From assembly GCF_900452395.1 (NCBI RefSeq), contig NZ_UGNV01000001.1, positions 1,451,501-1,515,500 on the forward strand: a stretch of DNA of 64,000 bases. The letters run 5' to 3'. The DNA comes from Legionella beliardensis. Lineage in GTDB: Bacteria > Pseudomonadota > Gammaproteobacteria > Legionellales > Legionellaceae. Within the stretch, counting starts at the first letter, position 1; every line of letters starts with the position of its first letter. Made by a program: the position numbers and the translations under genes. The notes under the pieces were generated by a model. It saw nothing but the letters and a program-made list of their open reading frames with translations, made no database searches and had not been told where the DNA came from. Positions 43,904 through 53,339 of the stretch are shown piece after piece.

Positions 43904-44272
43904 TTATGTTAAAATAAGGCCCAAAACAACTTCACGTTGTTCGTTAAGTAAAATATTATAAGTGCGACATGCAGCACCAATAGACATAGACTCAAGGCTA
44001 ATTCGCTGACTTGATAAGTGTTGTAGCAAAGAAATAGGAGCAAATTTTCCTGCTAATTTATGGCCAATGATAATAATTTTAGGCTCATAAGTTAGCAAAG
44101 GCGACAAGTTTTCATGACTTAATTGTTGAATGGCGGGCACCTGCCAATTTGTTATAACACCATACTTGCTTACGACTAGGTTATCTTGATAAATGACAGA
44201 ATCAATTTTAACTTCTGATTCGCTATAACCTTGAATGGCGTATTGATCGCCTGTTTCTAAACTAATGTGCAT
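43904..44272 (-). CDS. Mth938-like (DUF498) domain protein
   Basis: 122 residues. The pattern QDNLVVSKYGVITNWQV, then PKIIIIGHKLAGKF, then ISLESMSIGAACRTYNILLNEQREVV corresponds to the Mth938/Xcc1710 fold ('lliiGTG...E.M.t.aAcrtyNvL'). Homologues are linked to assembly of respiratory complex I (NDUFAF3) in mitochondria; the role in bacteria is unclear. It ends eight bases from relA, convergently, and is divergent from alaC. Confidence 0.82.
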   Translation of the reverse strand: MHISLETGDQYAIQGYSESEVKIDSVIYQDNLVVSKYGVITNWQVPAIQQLSHENLSPLLTYEPKIIIIGHKLAGKFAPISLLQHLSSQRISLESMSIGAACRTYNILLNEQREVVLGLILT

Positions 44273-44326
44273 GTTTTATTCGAGCATTAAAAAGTACTAT
44301 TTGCAGTATAACACAGAGGTAAAATT

Positions 44327-45520
44327 ATGAGTCAATTTTCGCGTATTAAACGCTTACCGCCTTATGTATTTAACACCTTAACGCAATTGAAGGCCGAAGC
44401 GCGAGCGCGCGGCGAAGATATCATTGACTTTGGTATGGGTAACCCTGATCAACCAACACCTCCTCATATTGTTAATAAATTAATTGAAACTGCAAAACGC
44501 CCTGACACGCACCGATATTCAATGTCTAAAGGTATTCCGCGGTTACGACGTGCCATGGCAAACTGGTATAAAAAAAATTATCAAGTTGATTTAGATTCAG
44601 AAAAGCAAGTGCTCACTACCATAGGTTCTAAAGAGGGGCTGGCACACTTAGCGTTAGCAATAAGTGGCCCTGGCGATACCGTATTAGTCCCTGATCCTGC
44701 CTATCCAATTCATACCTACGGTTTTATTATCGCCGGTGCTAATGTGAAACAAATTCCTTTAATAGAGGAAAGTCAATTTTTACAGGCAATTGAAGAAGCT
44801 ATCGAGCAAACTTGGCCTAGGCCTAAGGCATTGGTTATTAATTTTCCTGCTAATCCCAGTACGCATTGTGTCGATTATAACTTTTTTGAAAATGTAGTCG
44901 CTTTGGCCAAAAAACATAAAATTTGGGTTATTCACGACTTAGCTTATGCTGATATCGTATTTGATGGTTATAAAGCGCCTTCAATCTTGCAAGTGCCTGG
45001 AGCCATAGACATTGCTATTGAAACCTATTCCTTGTCTAAGTCTTATAACATGCCTGGCTGGCGGGTAGGGTTTGCTTGCGGCAATGAAGAACTAGTTGCG
45101 GCATTAACTCGCATAAAATCTTATTTAGATTATGGGACATTTACACCCATTCAAGTTGCTGCAATTACTGCTTTAGAAGGCCCTGATGATTGTGTAAAAG
45201 ACATATGTAAGCTTTATGAAAAGCGCCGTGATGTTTTATGTGAGGGTTTACAAGAGTTAGGTTGGGAGGTTGAGAAACCTAAGGCGACAATGTTTGTATG
45301 GGCTAAAATACCGCCTCATTATCGCCATTTAGGGTCGTTAGAGTTTTCAAAATATTTGTTAAAAGAGGCGTATACAGCTGTTTCACCAGGTATTGGTTTT
45401 GGCCCACAAGGTGATAATTTCGTGCGTTTTGGTTTGATTGAAAATAATCAACGTATTCGTCAAGCTCTAAGAAATTTAAAAGCATTATTTAAACGAGATG
45501 GCTATGCTAAAGTGATTTAA
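44327..45520 (+). CDS. alaC: Alanine aminotransferase AlaC
   Basis: 397-residue class I PLP aminotransferase. [16 protein letters not shown] is the AlaC-type N-terminal segment. PLP ligands are seen in [27 protein letters not shown] and the Schiff-base Lys in [15 protein letters not shown]. Arg for the substrate carboxylate is in [10 protein letters not shown]. It makes alanine from pyruvate and glutamate. GAGG precedes the ATG. In some gamma-proteobacteria a homologue precedes the hom/thrC genes, which are not seen here. Confidence 0.92.
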   Translation: MSQFSRIKRLPPYVFNTLTQLKAEARARGEDIIDFGMGNPDQPTPPHIVNKLIETAKRPDTHRYSMSKGIPRLRRAMANWYKKNYQVDLDSEKQVLTTIGSKEGLAHLALAISGPGDTVLVPDPAYPIHTYGFIIAGANVKQIPLIEESQFLQAIEEAIEQTWPRPKALVINFPANPSTHCVDYNFFENVVALAKKHKIWVIHDLAYADIVFDGYKAPSILQVPGAIDIAIETYSLSKSYNMPGWRVGFACGNEELVAALTRIKSYLDYGTFTPIQVAAITALEGPDDCVKDICKLYEKRRDVLCEGLQELGWEVEKPKATMFVWAKIPPHYRHLGSLEFSKYLLKEAYTAVSPGIGFGPQGDNFVRFGLIENNQRIRQALRNLKALFKRDGYAKVI

Positions 45521-45640
45521 AAGAAGATAGCTCATCTACAAAACAAGAAGCGCGACTAAATTGCTTCAACTTTACGGTGTAAAAGTTCGCAATGACGATG
45601 AAAATTGAGCAACGCTAGCATGGCTCGTTTTTGCGAGCGA

Positions 45641-45771
45641 GCATTGTTGCGTGGATAATTAAAACGTAGCTCAGGCAGGTGCAGGCCCATAGGGTCTAAG
45701 CCTGGGCTTCAATTCGTTTCACCCAGGCTACAAGGTCGTTTTGATCACTTATTCTATCCACGCAACAATGC
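45641..45771. repeat. Inverted repeat with 17-bp perfect arms enclosing another repeat
   Basis: GCATTGTTGCGTGGATA at 45641-45657 is an exact complement of TATCCACGCAACAATGC at 45755-45771. Between them lies copy 5 of the GTAGCCTGGGTG family, so one palindromic element appears to be inserted in another. Confidence 0.9.
45666..45732. repeat. GTAGCCTGGGTG palindromic repeat, copy 5
   Basis: Begins GTAGCTCAGGCAGGTGCAGG, has AAGCCTGGGCTTC in the middle and ends TTTCACCCAGGCTACA. It lies almost centred inside the 17-bp inverted repeat. Confidence 0.85.
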
Positions 45772-45975
45772 CTGGCAAGCGAAGCAATCTAGGTCGGATA
45801 TTGTAAGTAGCACCGCTTTGGGTTGCTTCACCTTTACGGTGTAAAGGTTCGCGATGACGGTGTGTGGGTCTGATAAAATCTACGCTATTGTTAATTTAAT
45901 CTTAATTCAGTTATTGTCCTAAGAAGCAATAATTTTTTGCCTAAAGCAAATTATCTTTCTACAAGGTATTTAAAG

Positions 45976-46803
45976 ATGGATGTAATCCTTAATGATAATA
46001 AGCATTATCCGCCGCAAAATTCTAAGCCATTGACTACTTACGGAAGCTTTGAATTAAATCTCTTAGTCAACCTAGGCTATGAAGCTAACAATCCACCTTT
46101 AGGAGATTTTCTAAGGCAATATCATCAACTTGACGGGCGCTGGCTAGTTGCTTGCCCAATTCATTGGCAGGCAACACATAATGATGCCCTAATCGTTGCC
46201 TCAGGTCAGGAGCTTGATTTAAGTGAGGAAGAATCTCTTCGGTGGTTAAAAGAGGTAAAAAAATTTCTTACTGAAGAAAGCTTTGATTTACATTATCATA
46301 ATGCCAATATGTGGATGCTTAAGGTAAATGATAATACGCCACAATTAAAAGCTAAGCCGCTTCATCTTGTTCAACATCAATCATTAATGCCTTTTTTAGA
46401 GGAAATGGATGATACACTCTACTGGCAGCGCTTATTTACCGAATTACAGATGTTTCTAAATAACCATCCTTATAATGAGCAGCGCCAAGATAAGCTGCCA
46501 ATCAATGGCTTATGGATCTATGGCGGTGGCCAATTTAAAGTTAATTCAAAAAGACCAATAATGACTGATGATTCTCAATTGTTATTCGTTTTTCCTGATA
46601 AAATAAAACCTTTAAAATTAACTAAGCCTATTGATAATAGAGGCATTTTTCTGATAAAACATGCAAACCAAATTAATATCGATGATCTAGCTAACCGCTT
46701 GAGTCATTACCGAGTTAACTGGTATTGGAATAACAATGCTTATCAAATAGCAAAATTAAGTTGGTGGAGTAAATTGTGGCGAGGACGAGTTAATGCTAAT
46801 TAA
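45976..46803 (+). CDS. RpfE-type regulatory protein family member
   Basis: 275 residues from the ATG at 45976, with AAGG nine bases upstream; a TTG 13 codons earlier is less likely. Family-like features: a DGRWLVACPIHWQATHNDALI segment, and GLWIYGGGQ in the second half. The last region is basic and rich in Trp (WWSKLWRGR). The family is named after Xanthomonas RpfE and is distantly related to cofactor-independent phosphoglycerate mutase; its function is not established. It overlaps recJ by 11 bases, and the same neighbourhood occurs in Xanthomonas, which supports the call. Confidence 0.65.
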   Translation: MDVILNDNKHYPPQNSKPLTTYGSFELNLLVNLGYEANNPPLGDFLRQYHQLDGRWLVACPIHWQATHNDALIVASGQELDLSEEESLRWLKEVKKFLTEESFDLHYHNANMWMLKVNDNTPQLKAKPLHLVQHQSLMPFLEEMDDTLYWQRLFTELQMFLNNHPYNEQRQDKLPINGLWIYGGGQFKVNSKRPIMTDDSQLLFVFPDKIKPLKLTKPIDNRGIFLIKHANQINIDDLANRLSHYRVNWYWNNNAYQIAKLSWWSKLWRGRVNAN

Positions 46804-48526
46804 ACAAAGAACATTACCTGAATCATTGCCTTCATTAGGGGATATTTCACCTGTCTTACAACGCATTTACGCAGCGCGTGGCATTACTGATGAGACGCAA
46901 TTAGATAAGCGTTTGCAGACGCTCTTACCTTTTACTCACTTAAGTGATATAGACAAGGCATGTTTGCGTTTAGAAAAAGCGTTAATTAACCAACAACGTA
47001 TTTTAATCATTGGCGATTTTGATGCTGATGGTGCCACCTCAACAGCGCTGGCGGTGTCAGCTTTGCGAGTTATGGGCGCGCTTCATGTTGAGTTTTTAGT
47101 TCCTAATCGCTTTGAATATGGCTATGGTTTAACGCCAGCCATTATTGAAGTTGCTAAAAAATGGCAGCCTAATTTAATTATTACTGTTGATAACGGCATC
47201 ACTAGTATAGAAGGGGTAGATGCGGCAAATGCAGCTGGCATCGAAGTGATTATTACCGATCATCATCTACCTGCTGAAATTTTACCGAACGCGTGCGCAA
47301 TTGTTAATCCTAATCAAACTAATGATTTATTTCATAGCAAAGCCATTGCAGGCGTTGGGGTTATCTTTTATGTCATGCTTGCCTTACGTAGACATCTTGT
47401 TAATGTAGGCTGGTTTACAGCGCAAGCCTTGCCTGAGCCCAATATGGCTCAGTTTTTGGATTTAGTTGCTTTAGGCACGGTAGCAGATGTCGTTGCTCTT
47501 GATCAAAACAACCGTATTTTAGTAAATCAAGGCCTAGCCCGTATCAGGCAAGGGTTATGTCGGCCAGGTATTAAAGCTTTGATTGATATTACTAAGCGTG
47601 ACTGTATGCGCTTGCGTGAAAGCGACTTAGGGTTTGCTATTGCGCCACGTCTAAACGCTGCAGGACGCCTAGATGATATGTCTTTAGGTATTGAATGCTT
47701 ATTATGTGAGGATATTAATCAAGCAAGAAAATTAGCAGCCCATCTTGATGAATTAAACCAAGAACGCCGTATTATTGAAGCAGAAATGAAAGAACAAGCG
47801 TTGCGGGCGGTAGAGCAATTAACTAAAAAAATTGAACATGCTGAGCAGTTACCAGTCGCTTTATGTTTAATTGATCCAGCTTGGCACCAAGGTGTTATTG
47901 GTATCTTAGCTGGTCGTTTAAAAGATCGCTACCATCGGCCTGTCATCATTTTTTCTGTGGTCAGTGAGACAGAAATAAAAGGTTCAGCGCGTTCAGTGGC
48001 GGCATTAAATATTCGTGATGTTCTAGCAGCAATTGATAAAAATAACCCCGGGGTTATTCATAAATTTGGGGGCCATGCAATGGCCGCTGGCTTAAGCCTG
48101 CATCCTGATAATTTTTATAAGTTCCAGCAAGCTTTTATTGCTGAGGTTGAACGGCACCTGGATGTGTCACACTGTGAAGGGTTATTACTAACGGATGGGC
48201 CATTAGGTCTTCATGACCTTAACCTTGAAATGGCAAACTTACTTCAACAAGCAGGGCCCTGGGGACAACAATTTCCTGAACCTTGTTTTGATAATGAATT
48301 TGAAATTTTAGAGCAGCGCTTAGTTGGACAACAACACTTAAAATTAACCCTAGTACATAGCCTAGGCGGCGAGCCGCTAGATGCAATAGCATTTAATATT
48401 GATTTAAATAGCTGGCCTAATTACCGGGTTAAGAAAGTTCATCTAGCTTATAAACTAGATATCAATGTCTACCAAGGTCGCTCCCGCTTGCAGCTTTTAG
48501 TAACTGCTATAAAAGCGATATCTTAA
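46793..48526 (+). CDS. recJ: Single-stranded-DNA-specific exonuclease RecJ
   Basis: 577 residues. DHH motifs are present: GDFDADGATSTALAVSAL (motif I), VDNGITS, ITDHHLP (DHH, about residue 158) and NPNQ. Later DHHA1 marks are GSARSVAALNIRDVLAA and FGGHAMAAGLSL. It is a 5'-3' exonuclease in recombination and mismatch repair. The start lies inside the preceding gene with GAGGA upstream. Length matches E. coli RecJ (577). Confidence 0.97.
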   Translation: MLIKQRTLPESLPSLGDISPVLQRIYAARGITDETQLDKRLQTLLPFTHLSDIDKACLRLEKALINQQRILIIGDFDADGATSTALAVSALRVMGALHVEFLVPNRFEYGYGLTPAIIEVAKKWQPNLIITVDNGITSIEGVDAANAAGIEVIITDHHLPAEILPNACAIVNPNQTNDLFHSKAIAGVGVIFYVMLALRRHLVNVGWFTAQALPEPNMAQFLDLVALGTVADVVALDQNNRILVNQGLARIRQGLCRPGIKALIDITKRDCMRLRESDLGFAIAPRLNAAGRLDDMSLGIECLLCEDINQARKLAAHLDELNQERRIIEAEMKEQALRAVEQLTKKIEHAEQLPVALCLIDPAWHQGVIGILAGRLKDRYHRPVIIFSVVSETEIKGSARSVAALNIRDVLAAIDKNNPGVIHKFGGHAMAAGLSLHPDNFYKFQQAFIAEVERHLDVSHCEGLLLTDGPLGLHDLNLEMANLLQQAGPWGQQFPEPCFDNEFEILEQRLVGQQHLKLTLVHSLGGEPLDAIAFNIDLNSWPNYRVKKVHLAYKLDINVYQGRSRLQLLVTAIKAIS

Positions 48527-48546
48527 TCTTTAGTTAAATCCCCTAT

Positions 48547-48642
48547 GTGCTGCGCTTCACGGCAATCCCTATGGATGTGGCCATTGATATGGATACCGTG
48601 GTCACGCCATGGTATTTTGGTGAGCTGAAAGAGAGCAAATAA
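48547..48642 (+). pseudogene. Possible C-terminal remnant of a small envelope protein
   Basis: Directly behind recJ, an in-frame TAA at 48535 is followed by codons that read VLRFTAIPMDVAIDMDTV, then VTPWYFGELKESK and a stop at 48642. The pattern 'P-M-D-V-A-I-D...D-T-V-V-T-P' is reminiscent of the C-terminal end of YceK-like lipoproteins, and codon use is more GC-rich than in neighbours. No start or signal is present. It overlaps a palindromic repeat, so chance coding of repeat DNA is a strong alternative. Confidence 0.25.
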
Positions 48643-48823
48643 AAGACGAATTACTGCGATGTAACCGCGTTATCCACGTCGCAGTGAAGTAATAAGGTAG
48701 GTTGGGCTAAGCAAAACGCCGCCCAACGATTAGTTATTGGACTGCGCTTCGTTTAGTCCAATCTTGCTTATACGTTAGTTTACCTAACCTCACCCGAAAT
48801 ACGGTGGCGTGACCACGGTATCC
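48591..48823. repeat. Long inverted repeat (ATACCGTGGTCACGCCAYGGTAT family)
   Basis: Left arm GGATACCGTGGTCACGCC plus ATGGTATTTTGGTGAG (48591-48624); the right arm, 48789-48823, is its near-perfect reverse complement. Each arm is itself a palindrome. Inside lie GTTGGGC/GCCCAAC (about 48702-48727) and TTGGACT (48737-48743) with AGTCCAA (48755-48761). The same words recur behind secA. Confidence 0.85.
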
Positions 48824-48931
48824 AGGTTGTTAAGGTGAAGTAATTTAGAATGAAACAAAATTGCTTAAATATAATTAGCCCATTAAAACCATGAATCTCG
48901 TTAAAAGTCCCATTTTAATTCTAAAATAGAT

Positions 48932-48950
48932 TATAATGAGGGTTTATAAT
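48932..48950 (+). promoter_or_regulatory. Candidate promoter(s) of dusA
   Basis: Two TATAAT hexamers at 48932-48937 and 48945-48950, 20 to 33 bases before the dusA ATG. The -35 regions are weak. The second would give a leader of about 13 bases without a clear ribosome-binding site. Confidence 0.35.
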
Positions 48951-48969
48951 TTGTTGTTATTGCATTTAC

Positions 48970-49986
48970 ATGGTTAACGCTTTGCTGTCTCCTTTGTCTG
49001 TTGCGCCAATGATTGATTGGAGTTACACCCATTTTCGTGTATTAATGCGCCTTATTGCGCCTTGCGCCTTGTTGTATACTGATATGCAAACGGTAGGTGC
49101 GGTTAAGAATAACCCGCATCGAAGTCTCAGCTATTCACCCATGGAACTTCCCTTAGCACTCCAGCTTGGTGGCTCTGATAAAGAGGCGTTAGTTGCTAGT
49201 GCAAAACTTGCTGCTCAATATGGCTATAGTGAAGTAAATCTCAATTTAGGTTGTCCTAGTGACAGGGTTTTATCAGGGCGTATGGGCGCTTGCTTAATGG
49301 CCGAAGCTAATCATGTTGCTGATTGCATCAAAGCCATGAAACAAGCTGTGGCAATCCCAGTCACCGCTAAAACGCGGATTGGAATTGATAATCAAGATAG
49401 TTATGAATTTTTTGCCTCATTTGCGCATAAGTTAATAGACGCTGGCTGTGATAAATTAATTGTTCATGCTCGAAAAGCATGGCTCCATGGCCTAAGCCCT
49501 AAGCAAAATCGCAATATTCCGCCACTGCATTATGACTATGTTTACCGAATTAAAGCAGAATTGCCGCAAATTCCTATTATTATTAATGGCAATATCCTTG
49601 ATCTTTCGGCAGTTAAGCACCATATGAATTATGTAGATGGTGTTATGTTAGGTCGACTTGCATGTAAAAACCCCTATGCATTAGCAGTAATGCATCAATG
49701 GTTTTTTCCCAATGTAGCTGTGCAAACGCGAAGTCAAATTATGGAAGCATATCTTAATTATATCGAACAGCAACATAAGCAAGGGATTAGGTTAAGTAGT
49801 TTAATTAAACCAATATTTAATTTTGCTCATGGTTTACCAGAGGCTAAATTCTGGAAAGATAGATTGCTTTTAGCGCAACAAAAGCAGGTAGTTAGTTATT
49901 TACAAGAGGCATTTAGGTGGCTTAAAGAAAATGAAAATGCCACAGCAATGACAAGTGAAATAGAGTATAATATTGTGCTAGTTTGA
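48970..49986 (+). CDS. dusA: tRNA-dihydrouridine(20/20a) synthase
   Basis: 338 residues of FMN-dependent Dus fold. It begins SVAPMIDWSYTHFR. ALQLGGSDKEALV and EVNLNLGCPSDRVLSGRMGACLM (with the catalytic Cys in GCPS) are typical. VHARKAWLHGLSPKQNR and PPLHYD are marks of DusA rather than DusB or DusC. It reduces U20/U20a in tRNA. It stands alone between repeats and secA. Confidence 0.93.
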   Translation: MVNALLSPLSVAPMIDWSYTHFRVLMRLIAPCALLYTDMQTVGAVKNNPHRSLSYSPMELPLALQLGGSDKEALVASAKLAAQYGYSEVNLNLGCPSDRVLSGRMGACLMAEANHVADCIKAMKQAVAIPVTAKTRIGIDNQDSYEFFASFAHKLIDAGCDKLIVHARKAWLHGLSPKQNRNIPPLHYDYVYRIKAELPQIPIIINGNILDLSAVKHHMNYVDGVMLGRLACKNPYALAVMHQWFFPNVAVQTRSQIMEAYLNYIEQQHKQGIRLSSLIKPIFNFAHGLPEAKFWKDRLLLAQQKQVVSYLQEAFRWLKENENATAMTSEIEYNIVLV

Positions 49987-50072
49987 CTTAAATTGCACAA
50001 TTTTGAATTTATAGTTGGCTATTTTTTTTAATTTATTAAAAATAAGTGAAAAAGAGAAACATACATGGCAAT

Positions 50073-50092
50073 TTTACTAGAATTCTAGTAAA
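50073..50092. promoter_or_regulatory. Perfect 20-base palindrome upstream of secA
   Basis: TTTACTAGAATTCTAGTAAA is a perfect palindrome with no spacer, 43 bases before the secA ATG. It overlaps a seven-codon reading frame (ATG 50065, stop 50088) that follows GAGA. No secM homologue or signal-peptide ORF is present here, so secA control must differ from E. coli. Operator function is inferred. Confidence 0.55.
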
Positions 50093-50135
50093 TTAAGCAG
50101 TTTTGATGCGAGACAGTTAGAGGATTATCGAGGCA

Positions 50136-52838
50136 ATGCTAAATACGTTGATTAAAAAGATGTTTGGTAGTCGGAACGAACGTACCTTGCGACGCATGGA
50201 AAAAGTAGTCGAATCAATTAATGCATTTGAACCCTCAATGCAAAGTCTATCCGACGAGCAGCTCGCTGCAAAAACCCAAGAATTTAAAGCGCGTTTCAAA
50301 GAGGGTGAAACCTTGGATGAAATGTTAGCTGAAGCTTTTGCTGTCACGCGTGAAGTGTCTAAACGCACCTTAGGGCTTAGGCATTTTGATGTGCAGTTAA
50401 TCGGCGGTATGGTGTTGCATGAAGGTAATATTGCTGAAATGCGCACGGGTGAAGGTAAAACATTGGTAGCAACCTTACCAGCTTATTTAAATGCGATTAG
50501 TGGAGCAGGCGTTCATATTGTCACAGTTAATGATTATCTTGCTAAGCGAGACAGTGAATGGATGCGGCCTATTTATGAATTTTTAGGGTTAAAAGTAGGG
50601 ACTATTTTCCCAGATATGCCACATGCTGAGAAAAAACAAGCTTATGCGGCTGATATTGTCTATGGTACGAATAACGAATTTGGCTTTGATTATTTACGCG
50701 ATAATATGGCCTTTAGCCTTGAAGACAAGGTACAACGAGAGCTTAATTTTGCCATCGTGGATGAAGTCGACTCTATTCTCATTGATGAAGCCAGAACCCC
50801 TTTAATTATTTCAGGAGCAGCTGAGAATAGCTCTGAACTTTATATTAAAGTTAATAAATTAATTCCTCTCCTTAAAAAACAAGAAGTTGAGGGTGATGGT
50901 GGTGACTTTACGATTGATGAAAAGCAAAAACAAGCCCACTTAACTGAAGCTGGACACCAACATATTGAAGAATTGCTAGCAGAGCAAGATTTATTAGCAC
51001 CAGGCGATAGCTTGTATCATGCAAGCAATATTATGTTAATGCATCATGTTAATGCCGCCCTAAAAGCACATGCTATGTTTCATCGGGATATAGATTACAT
51101 TGTTAAAGATAATCAAGTCATTATTGTCGATGAGCATACTGGCCGTACAATGCAAGGCCGTCGTTGGTCAGAAGGCTTGCATCAAGCAGTAGAGGCTAAA
51201 GAAGGCGTTTCTATTCAGCAAGAAAATCAAACGCTCGCCTCTATTACTTTCCAAAATTACTTTAGAATTTATAATAAACTAGCTGGTATGACAGGGACTG
51301 CTGACACCGAAGCTTATGAATTTCAACAAATCTATAATCTTGAAGTGGTTGTTATCCCAACTAACAAAACGATGTGTCGTAAAGATGAAGCTGATTTAGT
51401 TTATTTAACGCAACAAGATAAATTTCAAGCCATTATTGATGATGTAAAAGACTGCATTACACGCAAGCAGCCTGTTTTAGTTGGTACCACTTCCATTGAG
51501 TCATCAGAATTAGTCAGCCATCTATTGAAAAAAGCAGGCATAAAACATCAAGTTCTTAATGCGAAATTTCATGAAAAAGAAGCGCAAATTATTGCTGAGG
51601 CAGGCCGCCCAGGGGTGGTAACGATTGCAACAAATATGGCAGGTCGTGGAACAGATATTGTTTTAGGTGGAAGCCTTGCTGCAGAATTGGCTCAATTACC
51701 AGCAGACGCAACGCAAGAACAGAAAGATGCGGTTAAGCAAGAATGGGAAAAGAGACATCAAGAGGTTTTAAAAGCCGGTGGGTTAAGAATTGTTGGTTCA
51801 GAACGTCACGAATCACGCCGGATTGATAATCAGTTACGAGGACGGGCTGGCCGACAAGGTGACCCGGGAAGTAGCCGTTTTTATTTGTCTCTTGAAGATA
51901 ATTTAATGCGTATATTTGCTTCTGAGCGCGTAGCTTCTATGATGCGTCGTTTAGGAATGCAGCCTGGTGAACCTATTGAGCATAATTTAGTTACTAAAGC
52001 TATCGAGAATGCGCAGCGCAAGCTCGAAGGCCATCATTTTGATGTGCGTAAACAGTTATTGGATTATGATAATGTTGCTAACAACCAGCGTAAGGTTATT
52101 TATACTCAGCGTGCGTCAATTATGGCTATGAGTGATCCTAAAGAAGTCGTGGATGCTATGCGTGAAGATGTCATGACTAGCTTGGTTGATAATTTTATTC
52201 CGCCCCAAAGCATGGAAGATCAGTGGGATTTACCGGGCTTAACTAAAGCTTTAGCTGAAGATTTTCAAATTAAAGCGGATGTAGTCCAGTGGGCAGAGCA
52301 AGATCATCATATTCAACCTGAACAAATACAAGAGCGCATACTTAAATTAAGTAAAGAACATTACGAAGAAAAAGAAAGGCAAGCTGGCAGAGAAGTGCTT
52401 GCGCAGTTTGAAAAATCAATTATTCTACAAACAATGGATAACCAGTGGCGCGAGCATTTAGCAGCCATGGATTATTTACGCCAAGGTATTCACTTACGTG
52501 GTTATGCACAAAAAGATCCTAAGCAAGAGTATAAGCGCGAAGCATTTTCCTTGTTTTCAGAAATGCTAGAGTCTTTAAAGTACGATTTAATTCGTATTCT
52601 AAGCTCAGTGCAAGTACAAAGCGAAGCAGATGTTAATGCGGCTGAAGAGCAACGTCGTGCTGAACAAGTTCATAAAATGACATTCTTGCATGAAGATGAT
52701 TTAGAAGATGAGAATCAATCAGACTCAGAAGGAAATTTAATCCCATTTCGTCGTCGCGAAGATAAAGTAGGCCGCAATGATCCTTGCCCTTGTGATTCTG
52801 GCAAAAAATATAAAAATTGTCATGGTAAATTGGCCTAA
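50136..52838 (+). CDS. secA: Protein translocase ATPase SecA
   Basis: 900 residues. NBD1 has the Walker A site [17 protein letters not shown] and [22 protein letters not shown]2 has [16 protein letters not shown] and [25 protein letters not shown]. The C-terminal zinc motif [14 protein letters not shown] is intact, so it can bind SecB and phospholipid. GAGG precedes the ATG. SecA drives preproteins through SecYEG. It is followed by mutT after a 501-base repeat region, a widespread gene order. Confidence 0.98.
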   Translation: MLNTLIKKMFGSRNERTLRRMEKVVESINAFEPSMQSLSDEQLAAKTQEFKARFKEGETLDEMLAEAFAVTREVSKRTLGLRHFDVQLIGGMVLHEGNIAEMRTGEGKTLVATLPAYLNAISGAGVHIVTVNDYLAKRDSEWMRPIYEFLGLKVGTIFPDMPHAEKKQAYAADIVYGTNNEFGFDYLRDNMAFSLEDKVQRELNFAIVDEVDSILIDEARTPLIISGAAENSSELYIKVNKLIPLLKKQEVEGDGGDFTIDEKQKQAHLTEAGHQHIEELLAEQDLLAPGDSLYHASNIMLMHHVNAALKAHAMFHRDIDYIVKDNQVIIVDEHTGRTMQGRRWSEGLHQAVEAKEGVSIQQENQTLASITFQNYFRIYNKLAGMTGTADTEAYEFQQIYNLEVVVIPTNKTMCRKDEADLVYLTQQDKFQAIIDDVKDCITRKQPVLVGTTSIESSELVSHLLKKAGIKHQVLNAKFHEKEAQIIAEAGRPGVVTIATNMAGRGTDIVLGGSLAAELAQLPADATQEQKDAVKQEWEKRHQEVLKAGGLRIVGSERHESRRIDNQLRGRAGRQGDPGSSRFYLSLEDNLMRIFASERVASMMRRLGMQPGEPIEHNLVTKAIENAQRKLEGHHFDVRKQLLDYDNVANNQRKVIYTQRASIMAMSDPKEVVDAMREDVMTSLVDNFIPPQSMEDQWDLPGLTKALAEDFQIKADVVQWAEQDHHIQPEQIQERILKLSKEHYEEKERQAGREVLAQFEKSIILQTMDNQWREHLAAMDYLRQGIHLRGYAQKDPKQEYKREAFSLFSEMLESLKYDLIRILSSVQVQSEADVNAAEEQRRAEQVHKMTFLHEDDLEDENQSDSEGNLIPFRRREDKVGRNDPCPCDSGKKYKNCHGKLA

Positions 52839-53013
52839 TGATGAATTTAACATAATTATTATAAATTTACGTGCTGCAAACTCGTTCCTGAGAGTTCAAC
52901 GAAATTAAAACCCTAAATACCGTGCTTTATGTGCGGTATCTGGGTAGATTGGGCTAAACGAAACGCCGCTCAATGATTAATTGTTAGGTTGCATTATTCT
53001 AACCATCTTTACT

Positions 53014-53042
53014 GGATACCGTGGTCGAGCCACGGTATTTCG
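53014..53042. repeat. ATACCGTGG/CCACGGTAT palindrome
   Basis: ATACCGTGG-TCGAG-CCACGGTAT (53016-53038): perfect nine-base arms with a five-base loop. Near-copies at 48591, 48789, 52917, 53131 and 53246. Confidence 0.9.
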
Positions 53043-53093
53043 AGATCGGATAGTCATTAAAAATCGGGTTGTTTCATTTGACAATGGCACCTG

Positions 53094-53282
53094 AAGATGC
53101 AAAGGCAAGATAAGCTAAAGACAAAGGAATGCCGTATTACCGCAGCTTGACCGCAGTATCCATAGATACATAGGTGGATAAGCTAAAGGCGACTTGATCA
53201 TGGTATCTGTAGATGCAGAGGCAGATAAATCAAAGACAAAGGAATGCCGCATTACCGCGGCTTGACCGCGGTATCCATAAAG
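53094..53282. repeat. Direct repeat, two units of about 73 bases
   Basis: Unit A (53094-53166) and unit B (53209-53282) share GAYGCARAGGCA, AAAGACAAAGGAATGCCG and an internal palindrome ATTACCGCGG-CTTGA-CCGCGGTAT (in B). The spacer between them also ends in an AAGCTAAAGGC word, suggesting a third decayed unit. Confidence 0.8.
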
Positions 53283-53339
53283 ATGTTGAAGATAAATAAA
53301 TTCCTTTAAATTGCAGGTATTTTATAAAAGAAGTTCACT

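Larger units (their letters stand above)
45521..45975. other. Repeat-filled intergenic region alaC to the RpfE-type gene
   Basis: 455 bases without a gene. It consists of a composite palindromic element at about 45561-45860 (separate entries) and an AT-rich leader for the next gene. Two versions of a short hairpin, AACTTTACGGTGTAAAAGTT near 45569 and CCTTTACGGTGTAAAGG at 45831-45847, stand at its two ends, both followed by GCAATGACG-like words. Confidence 0.75.
48527..48969. other. Repeat-filled intergenic region recJ to dusA
   Basis: 443 bases. It holds a 34-35-bp inverted repeat (48591-48624 with 48789-48823), two smaller hairpins inside it, and the dusA promoter candidate at the right end. 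A protein-like reading frame (48547-48642) overlaps the left arm. Confidence 0.75.
52839..53339. other. Repeat-filled intergenic region secA to mutT
   Basis: 501 bases without a gene. It holds four palindromes of the ATACCGYGGTCRAGCCRCGGTAT family at 52917-52939, 53014-53042, 53131-53161 and 53246-53276. A copy of the GGTAGRTTGGGCTAA...GCYCAAY element lies at 52945-52990, and a direct repeat of about 73 bases with a 115-base period at 53094-53166 and 53209-53282. Confidence 0.8.

Noticed and set aside
49987-50135. secM-like arrest gene upstream of secA
   Set aside because: The gap is 149 bases and contains only frames of four to seven codons; no signal-peptide coding ORF.
52839-53339. Possible CRISPR array in the repeats behind secA
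   Set aside because: Only two direct-repeat units of about 73 bases, with diverged spacers and internal palindromes; no cas genes nearby.
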